In this document: one piece after another, positions 1 to 8,673 of the stretch
Layout of the letters: each line of letters begins with the position of its first letter
How positions within the stretch are numbered: position 1 is the stretch's first letter
Origin: Candidatus Latescibacterota bacterium
GTDB taxonomy: Bacteria > Latescibacterota > UBA2968 > UBA8231
Length of the DNA: 64,000 nt
Direction of reading: 5' to 3'
Assembly: GCA_022819745.1 (NCBI GenBank)
Contig: JAJEGS010000016.1
Coordinates: 100,118 to 164,117 of the forward strand
Made by a program: the position numbers and the translations under genes
Notes under the pieces: model-generated
Databases searched by the model: none
Seen by the model: only the letters and a program-made list of their open reading frames with translations
What the model was told of the DNA's origin: nothing

Positions 1-38
1 AGGTTAAAATAAGCCAAATCGTCCGCGCGACAACTGCC

Positions 39-1247
39 CTAAGAAGCGTTCATTTTGCGGCGCAGGAAGGTGGGAATGTCCAAATCGCCAACTGCGGGGC
101 GCACTGGCTCCTCCTGATGCTCCTGAGGAATGCTGTGGCCGTTGCGCAGATACGTGGGCACTTCCAAGGAGGTGCCCCCATTGCCGTTGCCGAGCAGGAC
201 CGGGCCACCGATGGTCAAAGGATCCGCCTCCACGTCCTGCTCCATCGGCTCCTCTTGGGCGCGGGCCGGCGGCTCGGCTTCGCTGCTCTTGTTTATGTTG
301 AAGCCCGTGGCTATGACCGTCACGCGGATATTCTCGGCTAGGCTATCGTCGATTACAGTGCCGAAGATGATCTCGGCATCCGAGCCGGTTTCCTCGTTGA
401 TCAGCGACATTACCTCGTTGACCTCGTAGAGCGTGAGATTGGAGTCGCCGGCGATATTGATCAACACGCCCTTGGCACCGGTGATCGACACATCCTCCAA
501 AAGCGGGCTGTTGATCGCCTTGCGAGCGGCCTCCACGGCCCGCTCTTCGCCGCTGTGCTCCCCGAGGCCCATAATCGCATCTCCGCCCTTGGAAATCACC
601 GTGCGGACATCGTTGAAGTCGAGATTGACCATACCCGGAATCGTAATCAGGTCGGAAATACCACGCGTGGCCTGCATCAGCACTTCATCGGCCTTGAGAA
701 ACGCATCTTGGAGCGTGGTGTCGCGGCCGCAGACTTCTAGTAGGCGCTGGTTTTTGATGGTGATCAGAGTATCAACTTGGTCCTTTAGCTCGGCAATCCC
801 ACTCCTGGCATTCTTCATCCGCGGAGAGCCTTCCATTAGAAAAGGCTCGGTGACAATGCCGACCGTCAGGGCCCCTTGATCGCGGGAAACTTCCGCAACA
901 GTGGGCGCGACTCCCGTACCTGTACCGCCGCCCATGCCGGCCGTGATGAAGATCAGATCCGAGTCCTGCAGCTGCTTGGAGACCTTGTCGCGGTCTTCTT
1001 CGATGGCTTGCCGTCCCACCTCTGGGTCTGCACCAGCACCCAAACCCCGCGTGACGCTGCTGCCAATGCAAATGGGAAAGTCAGCCCGCGAGGTCTCCAG
1101 TGCCTGTGCATCCGTGTTGACGGCGACGAATTCGACGCCGTGCATCCCGGACTCAATCATGCGGTTGATGGCATTACCACCGCTGCCACCAACTCCGACG
1201 ACCTTAATTCGCGCTCGATGCTCGTTATCGATCAACCTAATTGCCAT
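39..1247 (-). CDS. ftsZ: Cell division GTPase FtsZ
   Basis: FtsZ is the tubulin-like GTPase that polymerises into the cytoplasmic division ring. The 402-residue product is of normal family length. The nucleotide-binding signature GMGGGTGTG lies at residues 104-112, and the catalytic T7 loop with the NxDxxD pattern lies near residue 210. The conserved C-terminal peptide DIPTFLRR (about 390-397), which docks FtsA and other partners, follows an acidic, low-complexity linker. A strong AGGAGGAG ribosome-binding site precedes the ATG. It is the last gene of the dcw cluster, 36 bases behind ftsA, the usual end of this cluster in bacteria. Confidence 0.98.
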   Translation of the reverse strand: MAIRLIDNEHRARIKVVGVGGSGGNAINRMIESGMHGVEFVAVNTDAQALETSRADFPICIGSSVTRGLGAGADPEVGRQAIEEDRDKVSKQLQDSDLIFITAGMGGGTGTGVAPTVAEVSRDQGALTVGIVTEPFLMEGSPRMKNARSGIAELKDQVDTLITIKNQRLLEVCGRDTTLQDAFLKADEVLMQATRGISDLITIPGMVNLDFNDVRTVISKGGDAIMGLGEHSGEERAVEAARKAINSPLLEDVSITGAKGVLINIAGDSNLTLYEVNEVMSLINEETGSDAEIIFGTVIDDSLAENIRVTVIATGFNINKSSEAEPPARAQEEPMEQDVEADPLTIGGPVLLGNGNGGTSLEVPTYLRNGHSIPQEHQEEPVRPAVGDLDIPTFLRRKMNAS

Positions 1248-1283
1248 AATTACTCCTCCTTGATTTTGGGACCAGCACCGCCG

Positions 1284-2456
1284 CTAGTCCCGTGGTTGTA
1301 ACCATCTTTTTACGCGCCCAAACACTGAATCGAAGGAATCTTCGACCAGCTCCTGCGCTTCTGTTTGGTTTTTTCCCTCCTGTTGCTCCATTCCGTACAG
1401 GAGCAGACCCAGTACCGTAGCATACGATGGGCTAGCTAGCTCTGCGGCCCTCTCAAACCCGCTCGACTCCCCCAAGCGCACAGGCATGTTAAAGACCCGC
1501 TCGGCCAAGGCTACGGCTCCGGTGATTTGCGCTCCCCCACCTGTGAGGACGATGCCCGCGCCTAGCGCAGCATTGGGCAACGCGGTATAGACCTGCTTGC
1601 GGGCTAGGGCCAATATCTCCTCCATTCGCGCCTCGACGATGAGGGCCACTGTCTCGCTGGGCGCGCCCGCACACTTGGCCTGCTCGGCCTCGGCCCGCGT
1701 GGTGCGCAGCCCAACGCCGATATCGTTGGTCACGTTATGCCCTCCCAATCCGACGTTGCCCGAGTGGCGCAGCCCTTTGCCAACAAAGACGGCCACATCG
1801 GTCGTACCGCCGCCGATGTCGAGCAGACAGACTCCCATTTGCCGCTCGTCCTCACTGAGAACCGCATAGCTCGAAGCAAGCGCGCCGAGAACGACACCGC
1901 GCACATCGACGCCCGCACGGAGGATGCTGTGGCAGATGTTCCGCACTGCGGCAATCGAGCTGGTGACTACGTGTACACTGGCCTCTAAGCGCACTCCATA
2001 CATACCCACGGGATCGAGAATGCCTCGCTGGCCATTGACGGCAAACTCTTGGGGCAAAACGTGCAACACCTCGCGGTCGAACGGCACTTTGACCACGCCG
2101 GCCGCAGCAAGCACGCGGGCGCGGTCCTGTGCTCCGATCCATCCGCCTTCGCCACCGACAGCCACCATGCCCGTGCTGTTGAGGCTGGCGATGTATTCGC
2201 CAGAAATGCCAGCGTACACTGAGTCGATTTCGACTCCAGCCATCAGCTCTGCTTGACGCACGGCCTCGCCAATGGCGTACACGGTCTTCTCGGCATCCAC
2301 AATCGCCCCGCGCTGGATCCCCTCTGAGGGGTGCTGGCCGACGCCAATAATCCGCGGGGGCCGCTCGGCGACCTGCTCGGCAATGGCAGCACAGACCTTA
2401 GTCGTGCCCAAGTCCAGCCCGGCGATAATGGTGCTGTGCTCCTCACTCCAGTTCAT
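1284..2456 (-). CDS. ftsA: Cell division protein FtsA
   Basis: FtsA is the actin-like ATPase that tethers FtsZ filaments to the inner membrane. The 390-residue protein opens with the phosphate-1 motif GLDLGTTKV, has the phosphate-2 motif LLDIGGGTTDVAVF near residue 210 and an adenosine motif TGGGAQ near residue 300. It ends in a short basic amphipathic segment (GRVKRWLQ), as expected of the FtsA membrane-targeting helix. Its ATG overlaps the ftsQ stop codon in an ATGA arrangement, so the two are probably translationally coupled. ftsZ follows. Confidence 0.97.
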   Translation of the reverse strand: MNWSEEHSTIIAGLDLGTTKVCAAIAEQVAERPPRIIGVGQHPSEGIQRGAIVDAEKTVYAIGEAVRQAELMAGVEIDSVYAGISGEYIASLNSTGMVAVGGEGGWIGAQDRARVLAAAGVVKVPFDREVLHVLPQEFAVNGQRGILDPVGMYGVRLEASVHVVTSSIAAVRNICHSILRAGVDVRGVVLGALASSYAVLSEDERQMGVCLLDIGGGTTDVAVFVGKGLRHSGNVGLGGHNVTNDIGVGLRTTRAEAEQAKCAGAPSETVALIVEARMEEILALARKQVYTALPNAALGAGIVLTGGGAQITGAVALAERVFNMPVRLGESSGFERAAELASPSYATVLGLLLYGMEQQEGKNQTEAQELVEDSFDSVFGRVKRWLQPRD

Positions 2457-3274
2457 CCCGATTTTGCTTTCTTTTTGCCTACTACCATCTGGCCGGCATA
2501 GCGCAAGTCGATATAGGCCGGATCGGGATGGCTTTGATGGACGCGCGGCATCAACTCGCGAATAGTGCGGAGCCGGTGGGCGGCCTCGTTGGCCGGCAAG
2601 CGCACTTCGAGTCCGTCACCGGCCATCTGCAAGCGAATGCTCGCCCCGGACATCGGCTGGATGCCGGCTACGTTGAGGCAAAATTCCGCATCGGCAACCG
2701 TGGCTTCCTCCCACCAGCGCAGTATCGCCAATAGCGCAGAGTCCGACACTGCCACGCCCGGCTGTAGCGAGTCGCCGCGGACGGACAGCCCGGATATGAC
2801 GGGCAAATTGCGGGGCGGGACATCCGTACTGTCTGCCGGAAGCAAGACGCCATCGGGCGTTATCCCGTAGGTCTGGTCCAAATCGATCCAAGCCACTTGG
2901 CGATGCTCGACGATATCGACGGCAATCCGGTTGGGTGGCTTGCGCACCACGAAAGCCTGCTTGATCCAATACATGGCTTCCAGCCGCTGCGCGACCTCGT
3001 CCAAGTCGATGGCGAAAATGTTGCTACCAGCCACGAGGCCACTGGCGACGCGTACATCCTCCCCACTGAGTCGCCGCAACCCGTCCACTTCAATAGCCTT
3101 GAGGCCAAAGTAGGAGGCTTGGCCAAAGTAGGTAGCCGCTTGATAGGCCGCTAAGGTGCTGCCCGTGGCCAAAATTAAGAGCGCAATCCAAAGCCCGCGG
3201 GCCTTGGATTGACCTCGCTCCCCCACGGTTAGCGACTTCTTGCGCGCCTTGGTCTTCTTCTTTTGACGATTCAC
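2453..3274 (-). CDS. ftsQ: Cell division protein FtsQ/DivIB
   Basis: A bitopic division protein that scaffolds FtsL/FtsB and the FtsWI synthase in the periplasm. The 273-residue sequence has a very basic cytoplasmic start (RQKKKTKARKKS) and one membrane segment near residues 30-48. A POTRA domain follows, recognisable from the YFGLKAIEVDGLRRLS stretch and from VRKPPNRIAVDIVEHR. The start is a GTG that overlaps the murC stop (GTGA), and the stop overlaps the ftsA start. Position and topology make the call, since FtsQ sequences are poorly conserved. Confidence 0.93.
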   Translation of the reverse strand: MNRQKKKTKARKKSLTVGERGQSKARGLWIALLILATGSTLAAYQAATYFGQASYFGLKAIEVDGLRRLSGEDVRVASGLVAGSNIFAIDLDEVAQRLEAMYWIKQAFVVRKPPNRIAVDIVEHRQVAWIDLDQTYGITPDGVLLPADSTDVPPRNLPVISGLSVRGDSLQPGVAVSDSALLAILRWWEEATVADAEFCLNVAGIQPMSGASIRLQMAGDGLEVRLPANEAAHRLRTIRELMPRVHQSHPDPAYIDLRYAGQMVVGKKKAKSG

Positions 3275-4659
3275 GAGTGCTCTCCGGCGGCCAAAGCCGC
3301 GATCAACTCCCCAGCCACCTCGCCAATGTCGCCAGCTCCCATGACCAGCACCAAGTCGCCCCGACGACAGATATCCACCAAATGAGCCACGAGTTGTTCT
3401 CTGTCCGGTAGGTATGCCACGGTTTTGTACCCGTTGGCGCGCATGGCTTCCTCGATCAGTTCGGAATCCACACCGGGCAAGGGGGCTTCCCGCGCGGCAT
3501 AGACCGCCGCCAGCACCACGTAGTCAGCCGCCGCTAGCTCGCGGGCAAAGGCTGCCGCTAAGTCGCGGGTGCGCGAGTACAGGTGAGGTTGGAAGACAGC
3601 GACCACTCGGCGACCACTCTGCCGCGCAGCGGCCAAGGCCGCCGCTAACTCAGCCGGATGATGGGCGTAGTCGTCCACGACCAGCACGCCAGCGAATTCC
3701 CCCTTGCGCTGAAAGCGCCGGTCGGCCCCGCCGAACTGCTCCAAAGCGTCGGCGATCACGGCGAACTCTACCTGGAGCGCACAAGTCAGCGCGGCGGCTC
3801 CAGCGGCATTGCGGACATTGTGGACGCCGTGGACCTGCAATTCGATCTCGCCTAGCTTTTGCCCGTCGAAACACAGGGCAAACCGGCTGCCCCAAGCCCG
3901 CTCTTCGAGCTCGGCGATCCGGTAGTCGTTGTCATCGGCCATGCCATAGGTCTGATGGGGACGCTGCAAGTCGGCCAGCACCCGCTCTCCGACCAGCCCA
4001 TCCCCGGCCAGCACACTGCAACCGCAAAAGGGCAGGCGCGCGAGAAATTGGCCGAAAGCCCGTTCAAGAGCCTCCAAGCTCCCGTAGTAATCGAGGTGTT
4101 CGGCATCTATACTTGTCACGAGGGCCAAGCTCGGATACAGGTGCAAGAAGCCGCCAGCAAACTCGTCGGCCTCCACTACAAAGACCTCGCCACTTCCCAC
4201 CTCGGCCTGCGGTCGCCCGTTGATCCAACCCCCGATCAAGACCTGGGGATCGAGGCCAGCGCGGCGCAAGATCGCCGCTGCCATCGAAGCAGTCGTCGTC
4301 TTACCGTGAGTACCGGCTACGGCGAGGGTCAACGGCGCACGAGACAATTCTCCCAGCACCTCGGCCCGGCTAGCCGTGGGAATGCCCTCGTGCGCGGCAG
4401 CCTGCCGCTCGGGATTGTCAGCCGGTACGGCGGCCGAATACACCACTAGATCCACTCCTTGGACGAGTTGGCCATTGTGCCCCACCGCGACGGCGAATCC
4501 CTCTTGGCGCAGCAGCGCGACGCTGGGCGAGTCGGCCTGGTCCGAGCCGCTTACTACGCAGCCTTTGGCGGCGAGCAGCCGGGCCAAGCCCTCCATGCCC
4601 GCTCCACCGATGCCGACGAGGTGCACGCGGCGATATTGGTCAAAGAGGGTCTTCATCAT
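3271..4659 (-). CDS. murC: UDP-N-acetylmuramate--L-alanine ligase MurC
   Basis: MurC is the cytoplasmic ATP-dependent ligase that adds L-alanine to UDP-MurNAc, the first step of stem-peptide synthesis. The N-terminal Rossmann motif HLVGIGGAGMEGLA, the ATP-binding loop GTHGKTTT (near residue 115) and the Mur-ligase signature VDDYAHHP are all present. The frame extends upstream to a TTG at 4665, but the ATG at 4657-4659 overlaps the ftsW stop as ATGA and is the more natural start, giving 462 residues. In most dcw clusters murG sits before and murB/ddl after this gene; neither is here. Confidence 0.97.
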   Translation of the reverse strand: MMKTLFDQYRRVHLVGIGGAGMEGLARLLAAKGCVVSGSDQADSPSVALLRQEGFAVAVGHNGQLVQGVDLVVYSAAVPADNPERQAAAHEGIPTASRAEVLGELSRAPLTLAVAGTHGKTTTASMAAAILRRAGLDPQVLIGGWINGRPQAEVGSGEVFVVEADEFAGGFLHLYPSLALVTSIDAEHLDYYGSLEALERAFGQFLARLPFCGCSVLAGDGLVGERVLADLQRPHQTYGMADDNDYRIAELEERAWGSRFALCFDGQKLGEIELQVHGVHNVRNAAGAAALTCALQVEFAVIADALEQFGGADRRFQRKGEFAGVLVVDDYAHHPAELAAALAAARQSGRRVVAVFQPHLYSRTRDLAAAFARELAAADYVVLAAVYAAREAPLPGVDSELIEEAMRANGYKTVAYLPDREQLVAHLVDICRRGDLVLVMGAGDIGEVAGELIAALAAGEHS

Positions 4660-5777
4660 TGCCAACGCACCAAACCCTCTTGACGTCCAGGTGCCGTGCG
4701 GGCGACCCCCAGCAAGATGCCCACTCCCGCCATGTTCCCCATCAACGACGAGCCTCCATAGCTGACAAAGGGCAGCGGCAAGCCGGTGGTGGGTAGTACC
4801 CCGACGACCACGCCGATGTTGAGCAGGGCGTATATCGAGATCATCGCCGTAATGCCGATGGCAACCAAAAAGCCGTACGTATCACCAGCACGGGTCCCAA
4901 TGCGCACTCCGTAAAATGAGAAAGCCGCGAAAAGTCCCAAGACTACCAAGGTACCTACAAGCCCCATTTCCTCGCCGATGACCGAGAACACAAAATCCGT
5001 GTGTGGCTCTGGCAGGTACTGCTCTTTTTGCATGCTGTTGCCCAAACCCACTCCCAAAAGGCCGCCATTGCCCATGCCGTAGAGCGACTGCAAAACTTGA
5101 TAGGAGCCAGCCGGATCGCGCTCTGGGTCGATAAAGCTGACTAAGCGCCGCATCTGATAGCTCGAATGCATCAGGGAAAACCCAATACCCAACAGCGCGA
5201 GCAACCCAGCCCCGGCCAAGTGAGACAAGCGCATTCCACCGACCCACAGCATGATTAAGGCAATCAGCCCCAGCGCAATAGCCGTCCCCAAGTCGGGCTG
5301 CAATACGATGAGCACAAGGGCAAAGCCGACGACTAATAAACGGGGCACAAACCCGCGACTAAAATCGTGTAGCTCGTCGCGCTTGCGCACTAAGACATCC
5401 GCCAAGTAGAGCACCAGCGCCAGCTTGGCAAACTCGGCCGGCTGAAAAGCCAAGGCCCCGCCCCAAGCCGGAATGCTCAACCAGCGCTGAGCTGCGCCGT
5501 GGCCCCACGCCAAAACCAGTAAGAGCGACAAGAGGGCCAACAGCACGATCGGCCGCGAAAGCCGCGCCCACCAATGCAAAGGCATCCGCGAAAACGCGAG
5601 CATGAGCACCAAGCCGATGAAGACGCGGATGGATTGCCTTTTGAGGAAGAAACCCGAGTCGCCAAAGCGCACGTTGGCCAAAACGGAGCTAGAGCTATAG
5701 ATCATGACCAGCCCCAGGCCTACCAGCGTCAGGCAAATCAGCAACACCAACATGCTGTCGCGCTGCACAGCTATCAT
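4656..5777 (-). CDS. ftsW: Septal peptidoglycan glycosyltransferase FtsW
   Basis: A SEDS-family polytopic membrane protein that polymerises lipid II at the septum together with FtsI. The 373 residues carry about ten hydrophobic segments. SEDS signatures are visible: PAEFAKLALVLYLAD, QPDLGTA, LPEPHTDFVFSVIGEE and PTTGLPLPFVSYGGSS. Its place between murF and murC in the division cluster favours FtsW over the related RodA. The ribosome-binding site is weak, so the exact start among the first methionines is uncertain. Confidence 0.95.
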   Translation of the reverse strand: MIAVQRDSMLVLLICLTLVGLGLVMIYSSSSVLANVRFGDSGFFLKRQSIRVFIGLVLMLAFSRMPLHWWARLSRPIVLLALLSLLLVLAWGHGAAQRWLSIPAWGGALAFQPAEFAKLALVLYLADVLVRKRDELHDFSRGFVPRLLVVGFALVLIVLQPDLGTAIALGLIALIMLWVGGMRLSHLAGAGLLALLGIGFSLMHSSYQMRRLVSFIDPERDPAGSYQVLQSLYGMGNGGLLGVGLGNSMQKEQYLPEPHTDFVFSVIGEEMGLVGTLVVLGLFAAFSFYGVRIGTRAGDTYGFLVAIGITAMISIYALLNIGVVVGVLPTTGLPLPFVSYGGSSLMGNMAGVGILLGVARTAPGRQEGLVRWQ

Positions 5778-5831
5778 CAGTGATGGAACTATAGGTTGCT
5801 AGGGGTGCTCGGTGGGAGCGAGCTAGCTCAA

Positions 5832-7199
5832 CTACTGCAGAATGCGCTCGACGACTCGATCAAAGGCCATGGCCCGAGAGGCCTTGACTAAGACTACATC
5901 GCCGCGGCGCAACTGCGCCGCCGCGAATTCGCCGAGTTGCTCGGACTGCTCAAAGTGGCGAGCCGCGTCTTGGGCCATGCCAGCCGCACGGGCTGCGGCC
6001 ACTAAGTGCGCGCTTTCGCGGCCAGCAGCCAGGACGACATCGGCGCACTCGGCGGCCTTCTCGCCGACAACCGCGTGCAACCGGCCGCTCTCCGCGCCGA
6101 GCTCTAGCATGTCGCCGAGTACGGCGATTTTCCGCGCACCGGGCACATCGACGAGGAGGTCGAGTGCGGCCGATACCGAGCCGGGACTGGCGTTGTAGCA
6201 ATCGTCGATTACTGCGATCCCATTCTTGCGCACGATCTCGCCGCGCTGGCTCACCGCCTCGAACTCGGCGAGAGCGCGCTGGATCCCTTCCCAAGGTACG
6301 CCGAGGATGCGACCGACCGCGGCCGCGGCCAAGGCATTATACGCATTGTGTCGCCCTAGAACATTGAGATCAATGGGAACATTATGTAGAAGGAAGTGGC
6401 CGCAGCCCTTCTGGTCGAGTACGAGCCTCTCCCCACGAAACTCGCTCTCACGCGCAAAACCGAAGGTCAGGAGTCTCCCCTTTGTCCTCTTTACCTCCTG
6501 AGCCACGACACGGTCATCGGCGTTGACGAGAGCCGTTAAAGACTCGTCCATATAATCCAGAAGCTCCCCTTTGGCCTTGGCCACTCCTTCTACAGACCCA
6601 AAAAATTCTATGTGTGCAGTCCCGATGTTGAGCAAAACCCCAATAGTAGGTTCGGCAACCGAACACAGGTAGCGAATGTCCCCTATCCGCCGCGCTGCCA
6701 GTTCCAACACCACCGCCTCGTGACTCGGTGACAGTTGCAGCAGAGTGCGGGGCACCCCTATCTCGTTGTTTTCGCTGCCAATCGTTTTCAAAACGCAGTA
6801 CCGCTGCCCCAACACAGCGGCGATCATTTCCTTGGTCGTCGTCTTGCCCGCGCTGCCGACGACGGCCACCACCGGCACCTCCCAGCGCCGCCGATACGCC
6901 CGCGCCATGTCGCCCAGCGCTTGCAGCGTCGAGTCAACGGCCAACAGCGGGCCGGGGGCCGCTTGGTCCAACCCTGGCCAGTGGCGTTCCACTAAAGCTG
7001 CACACGCGCCGCGGGCAAAGGCGGCCTCGACGAAATCATGTCCATCGAAGTTCTCACCCCGCAACGCGACGAACAGCTCGCCCTCGTCAATGGACCGACT
7101 GTCGGTCGCTACTGCTTGCAGGGCGCAATCCGGCTGGAGGCTCCCGACCGGATCGGCAGCCGTCCACTGCACCATCTCGCTCAGGGTCACGGCGCGCAT
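5832..7199 (-). CDS. murF: UDP-N-acetylmuramoyl-tripeptide--D-alanyl-D-alanine ligase MurF
   Basis: MurF attaches D-Ala-D-Ala to the UDP-MurNAc tripeptide in the cytoplasm and so completes the pentapeptide precursor. The 455-residue product has the ATP loop VVGSAGKTTTKEMIAAVLG, the ENNEIGVPRTLL segment and the DDCYNASPGSVSAALD segment that are diagnostic of MurF. Its ATG lies inside the end of murE (13-base overlap), indicating one transcript. A 54-base gap separates it from ftsW, exactly where mraY and murD are normally found. Confidence 0.97.
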   Translation of the reverse strand: MRAVTLSEMVQWTAADPVGSLQPDCALQAVATDSRSIDEGELFVALRGENFDGHDFVEAAFARGACAALVERHWPGLDQAAPGPLLAVDSTLQALGDMARAYRRRWEVPVVAVVGSAGKTTTKEMIAAVLGQRYCVLKTIGSENNEIGVPRTLLQLSPSHEAVVLELAARRIGDIRYLCSVAEPTIGVLLNIGTAHIEFFGSVEGVAKAKGELLDYMDESLTALVNADDRVVAQEVKRTKGRLLTFGFARESEFRGERLVLDQKGCGHFLLHNVPIDLNVLGRHNAYNALAAAAVGRILGVPWEGIQRALAEFEAVSQRGEIVRKNGIAVIDDCYNASPGSVSAALDLLVDVPGARKIAVLGDMLELGAESGRLHAVVGEKAAECADVVLAAGRESAHLVAAARAAGMAQDAARHFEQSEQLGEFAAAQLRRGDVVLVKASRAMAFDRVVERILQ

Positions 7200-8671
7200 A
7201 GCGGCTGCCCTTCCCTAGAGTGCATACTCCGCAGCACGCGCCGGGCAACTTCGCGGTCGTCAAAAGCCACGACGCGGTCGGCGAGTTCCTGCTCCTGTTC
7301 GTGCCCTTTGCCGGCAATGACTACGACATCCCCGCTGTGTGCAGCGGCCAGAGCCGTAGCAATCGCTTGTGCGCGGTCAACTTCGCTGTGAACCGCGCTA
7401 CTGTCGGACACGCCAGCGGCCATATCGTCGATGATGCGTTGCGGATCCTCGCTGCGCGGGTTGTCCGAAGTCAAGACCGTCCAATCGGCCAACTCGCCAG
7501 CAACGCGACCCATCAGGGGTCGCTTGCCGCGGTCTCGATCTCCGCCACAGCCGCAGACGCAGATCAAACGACCGCTGCCCAAATCGCGGGCGGCGTGCAA
7601 AACCCTTGCTAGCGCATCCGGGGTGTGGGCGTAATCCACGATGACCGCGAAATCCTGCCCTTCGGCGATCTGCTCACAGCGGCCCGGGACGCCCGCTAGG
7701 GCGGCCAAGCCGCGACACAGGGCCGCAACATCCAAATCCAAGGCCAACCCGGTGGCCACGACAGCCATAGCGTTGTAGCAGTTGAAATGACCGATCAAAT
7801 GCGTCTGCACCTCAATGGAGCCGACTGGAGTGTCCAAACACAGGTGCGCTCCCTGCGGGCTAACGTCGGCGCGTTGCAATCGCACTTCAGCCTCCGGGCC
7901 ACAGCCATACGTCACGACGCGCACCTGAATCCTGCGAGCCAATTCGTCGGCGTGGTCGTCGTCGGCATTAATCACCGCAATCGCTCCTTCTTGCAGGCTT
8001 TCAAAAAGCCGGGCCTTGGCCGCAAAGTAGGCATCCCAAGTCCCGTGAAAATCCAAGTGATCGCGCGTCAGATTGGTAAAGACCGCCGCCCGGAAGGGAA
8101 TGCCCTCCACCCTTTTTAATGCCAGTCCATGAGAAGACACTTCTAGCACGGCCGCTTGCTTGCCAGCATCGACGAGCCGACGCAATAAGCTGTGTAGCTG
8201 GACGGCCTCGGGCGTAGTATTGTCCATCTTCTCCAATTCGCCATTGCACCAAAATCCCAAGGTCCCCAAGTACCCGCACGGCAGGCCAGCGGCTTCAAGG
8301 GCACTCCTGAGCAGGAAGGCCGTGGTGGTCTTGCCATTGGTGCCGGTGACGCCGACGTTGAGCAGCGCTTGTCCAGGAGAGGCGTAAAAACGCGCCGCCA
8401 TTCGGGCCAATGCGGCTCGACAATCTGCCACCTGCACTCGCGTCGCACCGGCACAATCGATCCGCTCTTCCACCATCACGGCGCGGGCCCCGCGGGCGAT
8501 GGCATGATCCACAAAGCGGTGTCGGTCCTGCTCCTGTCCCCCGCGTATAGCCACGAAAAAGTCGCCTTCTTCCACGCAGCGCGAATCGCAGCGGATCTGC
8601 CCTAATTCAATATTTTGGTCGCCCTCCACGCAGGCGTCGGGCAGCTCTTCGAGTAGGTATTTTAATTCCAT
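7187..8671 (-). CDS. murE: UDP-MurNAc-L-Ala-D-Glu--meso-diaminopimelate ligase MurE
   Basis: MurE adds the third residue of the stem peptide. The ATP loop GTNGKTTT is at about residues 110-117. The substrate motif DNPR at about 403-406 marks the meso-diaminopimelate-specific type rather than the lysine type, so the cell wall is predicted to be mDAP-linked. The frame is open far upstream into ftsI, but the ATG at 8669-8671 starts a 494-residue protein of typical MurE length (MELKYLLEEL). It lies two bases after the ftsI stop and behind a GAGAGG ribosome-binding site, so the longer start is rejected. Confidence 0.97.
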   Translation of the reverse strand: MELKYLLEELPDACVEGDQNIELGQIRCDSRCVEEGDFFVAIRGGQEQDRHRFVDHAIARGARAVMVEERIDCAGATRVQVADCRAALARMAARFYASPGQALLNVGVTGTNGKTTTAFLLRSALEAAGLPCGYLGTLGFWCNGELEKMDNTTPEAVQLHSLLRRLVDAGKQAAVLEVSSHGLALKRVEGIPFRAAVFTNLTRDHLDFHGTWDAYFAAKARLFESLQEGAIAVINADDDHADELARRIQVRVVTYGCGPEAEVRLQRADVSPQGAHLCLDTPVGSIEVQTHLIGHFNCYNAMAVVATGLALDLDVAALCRGLAALAGVPGRCEQIAEGQDFAVIVDYAHTPDALARVLHAARDLGSGRLICVCGCGGDRDRGKRPLMGRVAGELADWTVLTSDNPRSEDPQRIIDDMAAGVSDSSAVHSEVDRAQAIATALAAAHSGDVVVIAGKGHEQEQELADRVVAFDDREVARRVLRSMHSREGQPLCAP

Positions 8672-8673
8672 TA